DNA of 64,000 nt from CAYJHC01 sp964369465 (lineage in GTDB: Bacteria; Bacillota; Clostridia; Peptostreptococcales; Anaerovoracaceae): positions 1-64,000 of the forward strand of contig CAYJEX010000007.1 in NCBI GenBank assembly GCA_964369465.1, given 5' to 3'. Shown in pieces: positions 44,734 to 54,409 of this stretch. The notes beneath the pieces were generated by a model, which saw only the letters and a program-made list of their open reading frames with translations, did no database searches and was not told where the DNA came from. A program made the translations under genes and the position numbers. Positions within the stretch are counted from its first letter, which is position 1, and each line of letters opens with the position of its first letter.

Positions 44734-45645
44734 ATGAAAAATGTAGTAGGTGTAAAGTTTAGAATGGCAGGAAGAGAATATTATTTTCATCCAAATGGTC
44801 TTGAACTAAAGCAAAACGACTCTGTGATCGTTGAAACATCTAGAGGGATAGAATTTGCTACTGTTGTTGCGGAAGAAAAAGAGGTTTCAGACTCAAATGT
44901 AGTTGAACCTTTGAAAAAGGTTATTAGAATTGCAACAAAAGAAGATATAATCCAGAACAAAATAAATACAGATAAAAGAGAAGAGTCAATAAAATTATGC
45001 CAAGAGAAGATAGATAAACATGATTTAGATATGAAACTAATAGATGTAGAGCATACTTTTGATAATACAAAAATTGTATTTTATTTCACGGCGGATGGAA
45101 GAATTGATTTTAGAGAGTTAGTTAAAGACCTTGCAACAATTTTCAAAAAGAGAATAGAATTAAGACAAATAGGCGTAAGAGATGAAGCTAAACTGTTAGG
45201 AGGAATTGGAAACTGCGGGAAAGGATTATGTTGTCATACGTGGCTAAATGATTTTGATTCTGTTTCGATAAAAATGGCTAAAGTACAAAATTTATCCCTT
45301 AACCCCACAAAAATATCAGGCATTTGTGGAAGGCTTATGTGTTGTTTGAAATTTGAAAATGAAATGTATGTTGAGTTGAAAAAGGGAATGCCAAATGTAG
45401 GAGAAAAAATTGAAACAAAAGAAGGGGACGCTATTGTTGTAGATGTTAATATTCTAGAAAGTAATGTAAAGGCAAGAACAATTGTATCTACAGGCAAAGA
45501 AGAAGATAATTTTCAAGACAAACTTAGTAACGAAGTTATTGTATTGAAAAAAGATGAATTTAAGAGAATTCATAAGAAAAAAAATAACAAATTTGATAAA
45601 GACGAAGAGCTATCTGAAGAGATAAAAAAAATAATTTCGAATTAA
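44734..45645 (+). CDS. ricT: RicT/PSP1-domain protein (YaaT)
   Basis: Start chosen at ATG 44734, 7 bases after GGAGGA; a GTG at 44731 is also possible. The 303-residue protein contains the PSP1 C-terminal domain with the Cys motifs GGIGNCGKGLCCHTWL and GICGRLMCCLKFE. In B. subtilis these Cys residues bind Fe-S clusters in the RicA-RicF-RicT complex that aids RNase Y processing, competence and sporulation. The lysine-rich C-terminal tail is not conserved. A YlbF-family partner candidate is at 33041-33370. Confidence 0.93.
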   Translation: MKNVVGVKFRMAGREYYFHPNGLELKQNDSVIVETSRGIEFATVVAEEKEVSDSNVVEPLKKVIRIATKEDIIQNKINTDKREESIKLCQEKIDKHDLDMKLIDVEHTFDNTKIVFYFTADGRIDFRELVKDLATIFKKRIELRQIGVRDEAKLLGGIGNCGKGLCCHTWLNDFDSVSIKMAKVQNLSLNPTKISGICGRLMCCLKFENEMYVELKKGMPNVGEKIETKEGDAIVVDVNILESNVKARTIVSTGKEEDNFQDKLSNEVIVLKKDEFKRIHKKKNNKFDKDEELSEEIKKIISN

Positions 45646-45800
45646 AATAAGGTAGCGAAAAAATCTAATGTTATGAATTAGTCATATGAGAATATAACTA
45701 AAATTCAATTAATGCAAAATGTTATGGAAAAACAAATGCAAATATGGTAAAATTTAGATGACGAAATTTAAGAATTACTATAATTAGGAGGATGTCAAAA

Positions 45801-46127
45801 ATGGATACAATGATAAGTATCAAGGATTTAGGTTTAATATGCATTTTTATGGCACTTACTATATTGTTGATATATTTAATAATACTAGTAAAAAATACAG
45901 TTGAAACAGTAAAAAGAACTAATAGGATATTAGCTGATACAGAAGAAATGACTGCAATTGCAAACAAAAGAGCGAAAGATTTGGATGGAATTGTTGAGGA
46001 TGTGTCAGGAATGGTTTCTTCAGTTACAGAAGCATATAAGGGGCATGAAACAACAGTGAAATCACTATCTAAAATTATGACTGCAATAACTTCACTGATA
46101 AATTTGTTTAAGAAAAGAGAGGAATGA
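45801..46127 (+). CDS. Membrane-anchored coiled-coil protein (DUF948-like)
   Basis: Start chosen at ATG 45801, 9 bases after AGGAGG; an ATG at 45792 abuts that site. The 108-residue protein has one N-terminal transmembrane helix (about residues 10-30) and then a long amphipathic helix with heptad-like spacing (ILADTEEMTAIANKRAKDLD), resembling DUF948 proteins. The role is unknown. Its end overlaps the upstream ATG of the AbrB-type gene. Confidence 0.7.
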   Translation: MDTMISIKDLGLICIFMALTILLIYLIILVKNTVETVKRTNRILADTEEMTAIANKRAKDLDGIVEDVSGMVSSVTEAYKGHETTVKSLSKIMTAITSLINLFKKREE

Positions 46128-46129
46128 CA

Positions 46130-46372
46130 ATGAAAGCAACCGGGATAGTTAGAAAAGTTGATGAATTAGGTAGAATTGTTTTGCCAATTGAGATTAGAAG
46201 AACGCTAGATATAGAAATAAAAGATGCAATTGAAATTTTTGTAGACGAAGAGCATATTATATTAAAAAAATATGAACCTGCATGTATATTCTGTGGTAAT
46301 GCAAAAAATATAAAAAAAATTAACTCTAAGAATATATGCGAAGATTGTATAAAAGAAATAAGTGAGTTATAA
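46130..46372 (+). CDS. AbrB/SpoVT-type regulator with C-terminal zinc-finger-like tail
   Basis: Start chosen at ATG 46130, 8 bases after GAGG. The 80-residue protein begins MKATGIVRKVDELGRIVLPI, the swapped-hairpin AbrB DNA-binding fold, with DAIEIFVDEEHIILKKYEP. The tail has two CxxC pairs (CIFCGNAK and ICEDC), a likely zinc-binding site seen in many clostridial AbrB-type transition-state regulators. It is probably co-transcribed with the coiled-coil gene before it. A hairpin follows its stop. Confidence 0.9.
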   Translation: MKATGIVRKVDELGRIVLPIEIRRTLDIEIKDAIEIFVDEEHIILKKYEPACIFCGNAKNIKKINSKNICEDCIKEISEL

Positions 46373-46377
46373 CAATT

Positions 46378-46407
46378 TATAAACGACAGGTAATTCTGTC
46401 GTTTATA
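46378..46407 (+). terminator. Hairpin after the AbrB-type gene
   Basis: A perfect 12-bp stem (46378-46389 with 46396-46407) has a 6-base loop and begins 5 bases after the stop codon. It lacks a strong T-run, so it may be a weak terminator or an mRNA-stabilising end. Confidence 0.6.
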
Positions 46408-46494
46408 TTAAAAATATAATCGTTTATAAGAATCAAACTTATTATTACTATGTTAGTTTTTTATTCCGATTATATTTTCTTTTTGGAGGAAAAT

Positions 46495-47763
46495 TTGGCA
46501 AAATATATAGTAAAGAAGAGCGATCCATTAATAGGTGAAGTTACAATAAGTGGAGCTAAAAACTCTGTTTTACCTTTGATGGCAGCAACATTGCTTACTG
46601 AGGAAGAAACAATAATTATGGACGCTCCAGCATTAAAAGATGTCGAGATAATGTGTAATATTTTGCGTTCAGTTGGTGCAAAAGTTGTAGATTATTTAGA
46701 AAGTAATGTTGTTGAAATAAATGCGAAAGAAATTTTAACAGAAGAAGTTCCATTTGATTTGGTAGGGAAAATGAGAGCATCGATTCTTGTTTTAGGGCCT
46801 CTTTTGGCACGCCAAGGAAAAGCAAAAATAGCACTTCCAGGAGGATGTGCTATAGGAGATAGACCTATAGAACTTCATATTAAAGGACTGACTGCTTTAG
46901 GGGCGACAATTAAAGAAAATAAAGATGGATGGCTAGATTGTAAAGCTAATAAACTTGTAGGGGCGACTATCTATCTTGATTTTCCAAGTGTAGGTGCTAC
47001 TGAGAATTTAATAATGGCTGCATCTATGGCAGAAGGAGTAACTATAATAGAAAATGCAGCACAAGAACCAGAAATTGTTGATTTAGCTAATTTTATAAAC
47101 AAAATGGGTGGAAAAGTAAGAGGAGCTGGTACTGATATAATAAAAATCGAAGGAGTATCAAAGCTAAAAGGTGCAAAACATAATGTCATACCTGATAGAA
47201 TTGAAGCAGGAACATTTATGATAGCAGCTGCTATAACAAGAGGAGAAATAATGGTGAAGAATGTGTTGCCTGAACATATGAGACCCATTATTGCAAAATT
47301 AAGAGAATGTGGAATTGAAATTGAAGAGTATGAAGATACAATTATTGTTAGAGCTTCAGGAAACAAGAAATTGCTCTCAACAGATATCAAAACATTGCCA
47401 TATCCCGGATTTCCTACTGATATGCAAGCACAATTTATGGCATTTTTAACTACGGTGGATGGTCCAAGTGTTGTTATTGAAAGTGTATTTGAGAACAGAT
47501 ATATGCATGTAAAAGAACTAGAAAAAATGGGAGCAAAACTAAGAGTACAAGATAGAAGTGCAATAATAGAAGGAAAGAAAAAATTAAAAGGCGCTAAAGT
47601 GGATGCTACTGATTTAAGGGCTGGTGCAGCAGTTGTTTTGGCAGGGTTTGTAGCAGAAGGAGAAACGGAAGTATCGGAAATTTATCATATTGAAAGAGGA
47701 TATGAAAAATTCGTTGAAAAATTCAGATCATTAGGTGGGAATATAGAAAAGGTAGACGAATAA
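46495..47763 (+). CDS. murA: UDP-N-acetylglucosamine 1-carboxyvinyltransferase MurA, TTG start
   Basis: The start is taken as TTG 46495: GGAGGA ends 4 bases before it, no ATG fits, and the product of 422 residues then matches family length. MurA transfers enolpyruvate to UDP-GlcNAc, the first committed step of peptidoglycan synthesis. Lys22 is in ISGAKNSVLPL, and the catalytic Cys (residue 118, equivalent to E. coli Cys115) is in LPGGCAIGDRPIELH, so the fosfomycin target Cys is kept. Later motifs are PDRIEAGTFMIAAA, PGFPTDMQAQFMA and ATDLRAGAAVVLAG. Confidence 0.95.
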   Translation: MAKYIVKKSDPLIGEVTISGAKNSVLPLMAATLLTEEETIIMDAPALKDVEIMCNILRSVGAKVVDYLESNVVEINAKEILTEEVPFDLVGKMRASILVLGPLLARQGKAKIALPGGCAIGDRPIELHIKGLTALGATIKENKDGWLDCKANKLVGATIYLDFPSVGATENLIMAASMAEGVTIIENAAQEPEIVDLANFINKMGGKVRGAGTDIIKIEGVSKLKGAKHNVIPDRIEAGTFMIAAAITRGEIMVKNVLPEHMRPIIAKLRECGIEIEEYEDTIIVRASGNKKLLSTDIKTLPYPGFPTDMQAQFMAFLTTVDGPSVVIESVFENRYMHVKELEKMGAKLRVQDRSAIIEGKKKLKGAKVDATDLRAGAAVVLAGFVAEGETEVSEIYHIERGYEKFVEKFRSLGGNIEKVDE

Positions 47764-47765
47764 AA

Positions 47766-49724
47766 ATGAGAGATAAAAGGATCTTAGAATTACTTGCCAA
47801 AAAATATCCAAATGAATTTGCAGCAGCAGCAGAAATAATAAATCTGAATGCTATACTTGCTTTGCCAAAAGGGACGGAATATTTTTTGAGTGATTTACAT
47901 GGGGAATATGATGCATTTGCTCATATGGTAAAAAGTGCTTCTGGAGTAATCCGCAATAAAATTGAAGAAGTATTTAGAGATGATTTAACTGAGGAAGAAA
48001 GAATTGCCATAGCATCATTAATTTATGAACCAAAAGCGGAAATAGAAAAACAGAAAAAAATACTTAATGACGATGAACTTAACAAATGGTATTATAAATC
48101 TATATATAATATGATAATAATTTGTAGAGCTGTTTCTACAAAATATACAAGATCAAAAGCAAGAACGAGGCTACCAGAATATTGGGCATACAGTATGGAT
48201 GAACTTCTTCATGCAGATGCTGAGACAAACAGATCGAACTATTATACAGAAATAATAAAATCAATTCTAGAGACAAATGTTGTTGACATATATATTGAAA
48301 AACTAGCGTCTGTAATAAGCAGTTTAGCTGTAGATAAATTACACATTATTGGAGATATTTATGACAGAGGAGCTCATCCAGATTATATTATGGATTTTTT
48401 GATGAACCATCATGACGTAAATATTCAATGGGGAAATCATGATATACTTTGGATGGGAGCAGCAACTGGACATAGAGCTTGTATCGCAAATTTATTAAGA
48501 ATTAATATTTCATATAACAATATAGATATGGTAGAGGTAGGCTATGGAATAAATCTTAGACCACTTGCTATTTTTGCACAAGAAACATATAGAGATGACC
48601 CATGTAAATACTTTAAAACAAAGGGAATTGATGAAAATGTGTATGGAGGACTTGGAGAAGAACTTTCAGCAAAAATGCACAAAGCAATTGCAATTTGTCA
48701 ATTTAAACTTGAAGGACAAATTATTAAAGAACACCCTGAATATGAAATGGAAAACAGATTGTTACTTGATAATATAGATTTTAATAAAGGAACGATTATA
48801 ATTAAGGGAAAAGAATATTTTTTAAGAGATGCAAACTTCCCAACAATAGATCCAAATGATCCTTATAAACTTACAACTGAAGAAAAAGAATTATTAGATT
48901 CACTTGCTGTTTCAATAATTAATAGTGAAAAACTAAAATCACATATTGATTTTTTATTTAGTAATGGGGCAATGTATAGTGTCTCTAATGGAAATTTATT
49001 ATTCCATGGATGCGTACCATTCACAGAAGAGGGACATTTAGACTATTTGGAAATTGATTCTGTAAAATATAAAGGAAAAAAACTTTTCGATTATATTGAT
49101 TCACAAACAAGAAAAGCGTATTTTGAATATGATTCACAATTTGAAAGAGAAAAAGCAGCAGATTTCATGTGGTATTTATGGCTAGGGCCTAAATCTCCTT
49201 TCTTCGGGAAAGATCAAATGACAACGTTCGAAAGATGTTTTATAGAAGATAAAACATCTCATAAGGAATACACAGCGCCGTACTACAAATTTATTGATAA
49301 AAAAGAAACTTGCCAAATTATATTAAAAGAATTTGGACTGCCTACAAATGGAGATAGTGTCCTATTAAATGGACATGTTCCGGTTAAATTAAAAGATGGA
49401 GAAAGTCCTATTAGGGCAGATGGACTTAGATTTATAATTGATGGTGGAATAGCTAAAGCATACCATAAGACAACAGGTATTGCAGGGTATACATTGATAT
49501 ACAATTCTTTCCATATGGCATTAGTTGAGCATAAGCCATATACAGGAAAAAATGAAGAAGGTATATATGAGTTTCATGACCCGATGACAACTGTTGTAAA
49601 GACAATGGGGAACCAAATAAAGATAAAAGAGACAGATAAAGGGAAAGAATTACAACAAGAAGTTGACGAATTAAAAGAATTGATTGAAGCATTTAAAAGT
49701 GGAGAGATATCAGAAGTATATTAG
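47766..49724 (+). CDS. fbp: Class III fructose-1,6-bisphosphatase
   Basis: The 652-residue enzyme dephosphorylates fructose 1,6-bisphosphate in gluconeogenesis and belongs to the Firmicute class III family, whose usual length is about 640-670. The calcineurin-like phosphoesterase core supplies FLSDLHGEYDAFAHMV, IIGDIYDRGAHPDYIM and WGNHDILWMGAA. Later segments include LFHGCVPFTEEG, FGLPTNGDSVLLNGHVPVKL and FIIDGGIAKAYHKTTGIAGY. It starts 2 bp after murA, so the two may be co-transcribed. A terminator follows. Confidence 0.96.
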   Translation: MRDKRILELLAKKYPNEFAAAAEIINLNAILALPKGTEYFLSDLHGEYDAFAHMVKSASGVIRNKIEEVFRDDLTEEERIAIASLIYEPKAEIEKQKKILNDDELNKWYYKSIYNMIIICRAVSTKYTRSKARTRLPEYWAYSMDELLHADAETNRSNYYTEIIKSILETNVVDIYIEKLASVISSLAVDKLHIIGDIYDRGAHPDYIMDFLMNHHDVNIQWGNHDILWMGAATGHRACIANLLRINISYNNIDMVEVGYGINLRPLAIFAQETYRDDPCKYFKTKGIDENVYGGLGEELSAKMHKAIAICQFKLEGQIIKEHPEYEMENRLLLDNIDFNKGTIIIKGKEYFLRDANFPTIDPNDPYKLTTEEKELLDSLAVSIINSEKLKSHIDFLFSNGAMYSVSNGNLLFHGCVPFTEEGHLDYLEIDSVKYKGKKLFDYIDSQTRKAYFEYDSQFEREKAADFMWYLWLGPKSPFFGKDQMTTFERCFIEDKTSHKEYTAPYYKFIDKKETCQIILKEFGLPTNGDSVLLNGHVPVKLKDGESPIRADGLRFIIDGGIAKAYHKTTGIAGYTLIYNSFHMALVEHKPYTGKNEEGIYEFHDPMTTVVKTMGNQIKIKETDKGKELQQEVDELKELIEAFKSGEISEVY

Positions 49725-49753
49725 TGAATCATTTGAAAATAAAATTATATAAA

Positions 49754-49801
49754 AAAATAACCAATATAAAAAGTTAAAAAGTTTTTGATATTGGTTATTT
49801 T
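49754..49801. terminator. Bidirectional terminator between fbp and fprA
   Basis: A perfect 14-bp stem (49754-49767 with 49788-49801) starts with AAAA and ends with TTTT, so it can serve both convergent genes. The 20-base loop is A/T-rich and contains a smaller complementary AAAA/TTTT pair. Confidence 0.85.
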
Positions 49802-49810
49802 AATTATTCT

Positions 49811-50929
49811 TTAAATATTCCAGATGGCTTTTTCTTCTTCTAAAGTTTCAAAACCTGCATTTTTGAATATTTCATTAATCTGTCCAATTGATTCACCACT
49901 CCAACCATAAGAACCAAAAGCTTTGCCAATTCTATTTTTTGGTTTGAGTCCTTTCATATATGTTAAGAAAGCAGAAACTGAAGGAAGAACATTGTTGTTT
50001 AATGTTGGAGAACCTACAAAAATATATTTTGCATCAATTAGTTTTCCCATTGCATGCGAATAATGGTTTTCACTCAGTGAGATACTACTTACATCAAAGC
50101 CTTTCTCTTTCCACTCTTTCTCAATTTTTTCCGCCAATTTTTTTGTAGTTCCCCACATAGTATCATAAACAATAACGACTTGCTTTTCATCCACTTCGTA
50201 GTTGCTCCATTTTATATATGATTCAAGAACTGTAGGGAGTGTTTTATGTAAAACGACTCCGTGTGAAGGGCAAGCAATTTCAAAAGAATAGTCACTTAGG
50301 TTTTTAATTAAAGAAGTAACAGAAGCTCCAAAAGGAAGAACAATATTTGCATAGTAGTTAGCAACTCGATCAAATAAGAACTTTTCATCCAAGGATTCAT
50401 CCCATATATCATCTACTGCAAGATGTTGGCCAAAAGCATCATTTGAAAATAGTATTTTTTCTTCTTTTAGATAAGTAAGCATGCTATCTGGCCAATGCAC
50501 CATTGGAGCAGGAATAAAATATAAGTTGTTTTTACCAAGAGATATGTTATCATCTTTTTTTACAGTAATGAAATTTTTCATATCTAATTCTGGATAATAG
50601 GCACTAAGTCCAACTTTGCATTTTGCTGTTCCATATATTTTTGCATTTGGGTATTCTTTTTGTAAATATGGTAAAGCACCACTATGATCTGGCTCAACGT
50701 GATTGCAGACAAAATTTGCAATTTCTTTATCTCCAATTATTTCCTTTATATTCTTTATCAGTGTTTCGGAAAAGGGTTCTTTAACAAAGTCAATAAGTGT
50801 GATTTCATCATCCACAATTAGATAGGAATTATATGTAGTGCCATGTGGAACTTCATATCCATGAAATATTTTGATGTTTTCATCAACAGCACCTACAGAA
50901 TAAATATTTTCTTTAATTTTTTTAATCAT
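49811..50929 (-). CDS. FprA-type flavo-diiron protein with short C terminus
   Basis: The 372-residue protein has an N-terminal metallo-beta-lactamase-like diiron domain (CNHVEPDHSGALPYL, APMVHWPDSMLTYL, LFSNDAFGQHLA, CPSHGVVLH) and a C-terminal flavodoxin domain (VIVYDTMWGTTKKLAEKI, FVGSPTLNNNVLPSV, FGSYGWSGESIGQ). Such FprA proteins reduce O2 or NO to protect anaerobes. Relatives usually run about 390-400 residues. This one stops at EEKAIWNI, so the final flavodoxin helix seems to be missing, and the terminator begins 10 bp past the stop. AGGAGG precedes the ATG. Confidence 0.9.
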   Translation of the reverse strand: MIKKIKENIYSVGAVDENIKIFHGYEVPHGTTYNSYLIVDDEITLIDFVKEPFSETLIKNIKEIIGDKEIANFVCNHVEPDHSGALPYLQKEYPNAKIYGTAKCKVGLSAYYPELDMKNFITVKKDDNISLGKNNLYFIPAPMVHWPDSMLTYLKEEKILFSNDAFGQHLAVDDIWDESLDEKFLFDRVANYYANIVLPFGASVTSLIKNLSDYSFEIACPSHGVVLHKTLPTVLESYIKWSNYEVDEKQVVIVYDTMWGTTKKLAEKIEKEWKEKGFDVSSISLSENHYSHAMGKLIDAKYIFVGSPTLNNNVLPSVSAFLTYMKGLKPKNRIGKAFGSYGWSGESIGQINEIFKNAGFETLEEEKAIWNI

Positions 50930-51071
50930 TATGTTCCTCCTGATTTTTATATGTTGTTATTCTTAAATATTTTTGATTATATATTATTATATTTATATAA
51001 GCGGAAAAATTTTACGTTATATACTACGGGTATTTTTTATAATTTGTAACATAGTGTTGTTTTCAAGTTAG

Positions 51072-52103
51072 TTAATACATATTAGTGAATATTTGTATTA
51101 TGATTGAGGATACAGCAATTGAAACCCAACAAATTAATCCTAGTACAATTGGTTTTATGCCATTTGAAAACATTTTCTTTACATCAGTATTAACACCTAT
51201 AGAAAACATTGCCATCGTAATCATAAATTTACCTAATGTTACAAGTCCTTCGGAAATTTCCGTAGGAAATGAAAAAATAGTATTTAATAAAGAAGAGAGC
51301 AAAAAGAATACTATAAACCAAGGAAATATTTTTCTGAGTTTAAAATTGTTCATATTATTTTTGTCTTTTACCTCATCAGATTCAGCTAATTCGTTATATT
51401 TTTTTCTTGAAATATATACGGCAAGAAAAAATGTTATAGGTATTATAGCAAGAGTTCTTGTTAATTTTACAATTGTAGCGAGTTCTAAAGCCGTATTACT
51501 ACCTGTTATTTCGCTCCATGTAGTTGCAGCAGCGACAACAGAAGATGTATCATTTACAGCAGTGCCTGCCCATAAGCCAAAACCAGTATCCGATAAACCA
51601 ATTGCAACTCCTATAGTAGGAAAAACTAGAGCAGCAATAACGTTGAAAAGAAAAATAGTTGAAATTGAACTTGCAATTTCATCGTCTTTTGCTTGCAAGA
51701 CCGGAGCTGTAGCAGCAATCGCTGAGCCCCCGCAAATTGAGGATCCAACTGTAATGAGAATTGCTGTATTAGAAGGTAGTCGCATTGCTTTACTCGCAAT
51801 AAATCCAACTATAAGCGCAATAAAAATGGTTCCCAATATTAAAGCTAAAGAGTTTTTCCCAACTTGCATAACTGCAATAAAGTTCATATTAAATCCTAGT
51901 AACACAATTGAATATTGCAATATTTTTTTTGATGTAAATTTTATACCAGGCATCAGCTTTTCTGATTTTACAATAAAAGATAATAATATTCCTAGGATTA
52001 TGGCAAAAATAGGGGCGCCAATGACAGGGAAAATCCCACCTAGAATCCAAGGAGGGATTGTAAATATTATGCAAAACATTATGCCTAGGATGATTTTTTT
52101 CAT
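51072..52103 (-). CDS. YeiH-family (UPF0324) putative sulfate exporter
   Basis: The 343-residue protein has about ten transmembrane segments. It has the family motif TVGSSICGGSAIAATAPVLQA, the re-entrant GLWAGTAVNDTSSVVAAATTW, KLTRTLAIIPITF and the C-terminal FSIGVNTDVKKMFSNGIKP. YeiH proteins are annotated as sulfate or related anion exporters, largely by association. GAGGTCACA precedes the ATG. The LysR gene that often accompanies yeiH is absent. Confidence 0.88.
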   Translation of the reverse strand: MKKIILGIMFCIIFTIPPWILGGIFPVIGAPIFAIILGILLSFIVKSEKLMPGIKFTSKKILQYSIVLLGFNMNFIAVMQVGKNSLALILGTIFIALIVGFIASKAMRLPSNTAILITVGSSICGGSAIAATAPVLQAKDDEIASSISTIFLFNVIAALVFPTIGVAIGLSDTGFGLWAGTAVNDTSSVVAAATTWSEITGSNTALELATIVKLTRTLAIIPITFFLAVYISRKKYNELAESDEVKDKNNMNNFKLRKIFPWFIVFFLLSSLLNTIFSFPTEISEGLVTLGKFMITMAMFSIGVNTDVKKMFSNGIKPIVLGLICWVSIAVSSIIIQIFTNMY

Positions 52104-52345
52104 TGTGACCTCATGTTAATTATTCTTATGAATTGGAAATTTTGGATTGAAGGATTTCATTTACCACTATTATTATACCCCAAAGAATTCCATTTTAAAA
52201 GTTAGAAATATTTTGATATAATATTATTGTTAAAACTTTTTGCATATATTTTCATATTTATCAAAAAAAATTTTACAAAGATACTAGTTAATAATAATCT
52301 AATATAGTTTTTAAAATGTAATAAAAAATTGCTTGAAGGAAAAAA

Positions 52346-54301
52346 ATGATATTAAAATGTAATAAAATTGAAAAATCTTTTGGAGAAAAAAGTATAATAA
52401 ATCCCGGTTCTTTTCATGTTGAAGAAAATGAAAAAGTCGCATTAATAGGGCTAAATGGTGCAGGAAAAAGTACTATATTGAAAATGATTGTAGGTGAAAT
52501 TCCGTTAGATGGTGGAAATATTATATTTGCAAAAGATAAAACAGTTGGATATTTGGAACAACACCAGATGATAGATTCAGAAAAGACAATTTTTGAGGAA
52601 ATTTCAGTTGCCAAAGCAGATATAATTAATATGGAACAAGAACTTCGAAATCAAGAAAGGAAAATAAGCACCTTGATGGGAAGTGATTTAGAAAAAGAGC
52701 TTGCAATATACCAAGATAATATTACAAAGTTCGAGGCGCAAAATGGATATGCTTATAAGAGCGAAATAATTGGCGTTTTAAAGGGCTTAGGATTTAATGA
52801 GGATGAATTTGATGGCGAAATAAAAAAACTGTCTGGAGGGCAAAAAACAAGGATATCATTAGGAAAATTGTTATTGAGTACCCCTGATATTTTACTTCTA
52901 GATGAGCCAACAAATCATTTAGACATGAGCTCCATAAGTTGGCTAGAAAATTATCTTTTGAATTATAAAGGAGCAGTTTTAATTGTATCTCATGACAGAT
53001 ATTTTTTGAATAAAGTAGTCAAAAAAGTAGTTGAGATTGAAGATGGAAATATTTCAATGTATATAGGTAATTACACTCAATTTGCCGAAAAAAAAGAAGT
53101 ACTTAGAAATATGAAACTGAAAGAATATATAAAACAGCAAAATCAAATAAAACATCAAAAAGAAGTTATCGACAAATTAAAATCTTTTAATAGAGAAAAA
53201 TCGATAAAGAGGGCAGAAAGTAGAGAAAAATTATTATCAAAAATTGATGTGATTGATAAACCTATAGAAGAAAGAAAAAAAATTCACTTTAGACTGGAAC
53301 CAAATATATTGAGTGGAAATGATGTCTTATTTGTGAAAAACGTTGAAAAAAAATTCGAAAAAAAATTGCTATTTGATGAAATAAATTTAGATATAAAAAG
53401 AGGCGAAAGAGTAGCAATTATCGGTGAAAATGGGACTGGCAAATCGACTTTTCTAAAAATCATAAATTCTATGATTCTTCCATCAAAAGGTGAAGTTAAT
53501 CTTGGAATGAATGTGAATATAGGATATTATGATCAGGAATATGCCGTACTTAACCCACAAAACACTATATTTGAAGAAATAAATAATGAATATCCAACTC
53601 TTACTGGAACAAAAGTTAGAAATACTTTAGCAGCTTTTCTTTTTACAGGCGACGATGTATATAAACAAATTAAAAATCTGAGTGGAGGAGAAAAAGGCAG
53701 AGTATCTCTAGCAAAGTTAATGTTATCAGAAAGCAATTTTCTTGTATTAGATGAGCCAACAAATCATTTAGATATATCATCAAAAGAAATACTTGAAAAT
53801 GCATTGAATGATTATACAGGAACAATCCTTTATGTTTCACATGATAGATATTTTATTAATCAAACTGCAACTAGGATATTAGAATTAAAAGATAATGATT
53901 TCGTTGATTATTCAGGAAACTATGATTATTACATAGAAAAAAGAGATGAAATAAATATTCGAAATCATAAAAAAGAGGATTCAGCTGTAAATATAGCAAC
54001 TAAAAATAGGGATGATATAACAGGTGACAATACTTCTAGTGTAACAATAGAATTATCTGCAAAAGATAGTTGGAAAGCTAATAAGGAATTAGAAGCTGCC
54101 AGGAGAAAAAAACAAAATGAGATAAAAAAAATAGAAGATGAAATAGAAAAGTTGGAACTAGAAGATGTTAGCCTAGATGAAACATTAACAATGGAAGAAG
54201 TTTATACAGATTTAGATAGATGTAAAGATATTTCAAATAAAAAAAATATAATAAAACAAAACCTCGAGCTCCTATATGAAAAATGGGAACAGTTGCATTA
54301 G
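52346..54301 (+). CDS. ABC-F family ATPase (YdiF/Uup-like)
   Basis: The 651-residue soluble protein has two ABC domains: the first has GLNGAGKSTILKMI, LSGGQKTRISLGKLLL and DEPTNHLDMSS, the second GENGTGKSTFLKII, LSGGEKGRVSLAKLML and DEPTNHLDISS. A basic linker of about 60 residues (SFNREKSIKRAESREKLLSK) and a C-terminal coiled coil (EIKKIEDEIEKLELEDVSLD) match the YdiF/Uup branch of translation factors. There is no membrane domain. A 242-bp leader region precedes it, with TATAAT at 52217-52222 but no clear -35 box or leader peptide. Confidence 0.93.
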   Translation: MILKCNKIEKSFGEKSIINPGSFHVEENEKVALIGLNGAGKSTILKMIVGEIPLDGGNIIFAKDKTVGYLEQHQMIDSEKTIFEEISVAKADIINMEQELRNQERKISTLMGSDLEKELAIYQDNITKFEAQNGYAYKSEIIGVLKGLGFNEDEFDGEIKKLSGGQKTRISLGKLLLSTPDILLLDEPTNHLDMSSISWLENYLLNYKGAVLIVSHDRYFLNKVVKKVVEIEDGNISMYIGNYTQFAEKKEVLRNMKLKEYIKQQNQIKHQKEVIDKLKSFNREKSIKRAESREKLLSKIDVIDKPIEERKKIHFRLEPNILSGNDVLFVKNVEKKFEKKLLFDEINLDIKRGERVAIIGENGTGKSTFLKIINSMILPSKGEVNLGMNVNIGYYDQEYAVLNPQNTIFEEINNEYPTLTGTKVRNTLAAFLFTGDDVYKQIKNLSGGEKGRVSLAKLMLSESNFLVLDEPTNHLDISSKEILENALNDYTGTILYVSHDRYFINQTATRILELKDNDFVDYSGNYDYYIEKRDEINIRNHKKEDSAVNIATKNRDDITGDNTSSVTIELSAKDSWKANKELEAARRKKQNEIKKIEDEIEKLELEDVSLDETLTMEEVYTDLDRCKDISNKKNIIKQNLELLYEKWEQLH

Positions 54302-54409
54302 TGAAACAGCATGTGCTATGATTTTTGTTAAAATAAAATTGCGAACAACATGTGTTTTTGTTTTTATATATATAATAATATATGAAAATTGGATAATTTA
54401 ATTTTAATG

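Noticed and set aside
46450..46494. N-terminal extension of MurA beginning at ATG 46450
   Set aside because: The extra residues are not MurA-like, and the ribosome binding site lies after that ATG, in front of TTG 46495.
51085..52119. A 344-codon open frame on the plus strand
   Set aside because: It is exactly antisense to the YeiH-type gene, whose protein has clear family motifs. The antisense product has no recognisable domain; long shadows are common opposite membrane protein genes.
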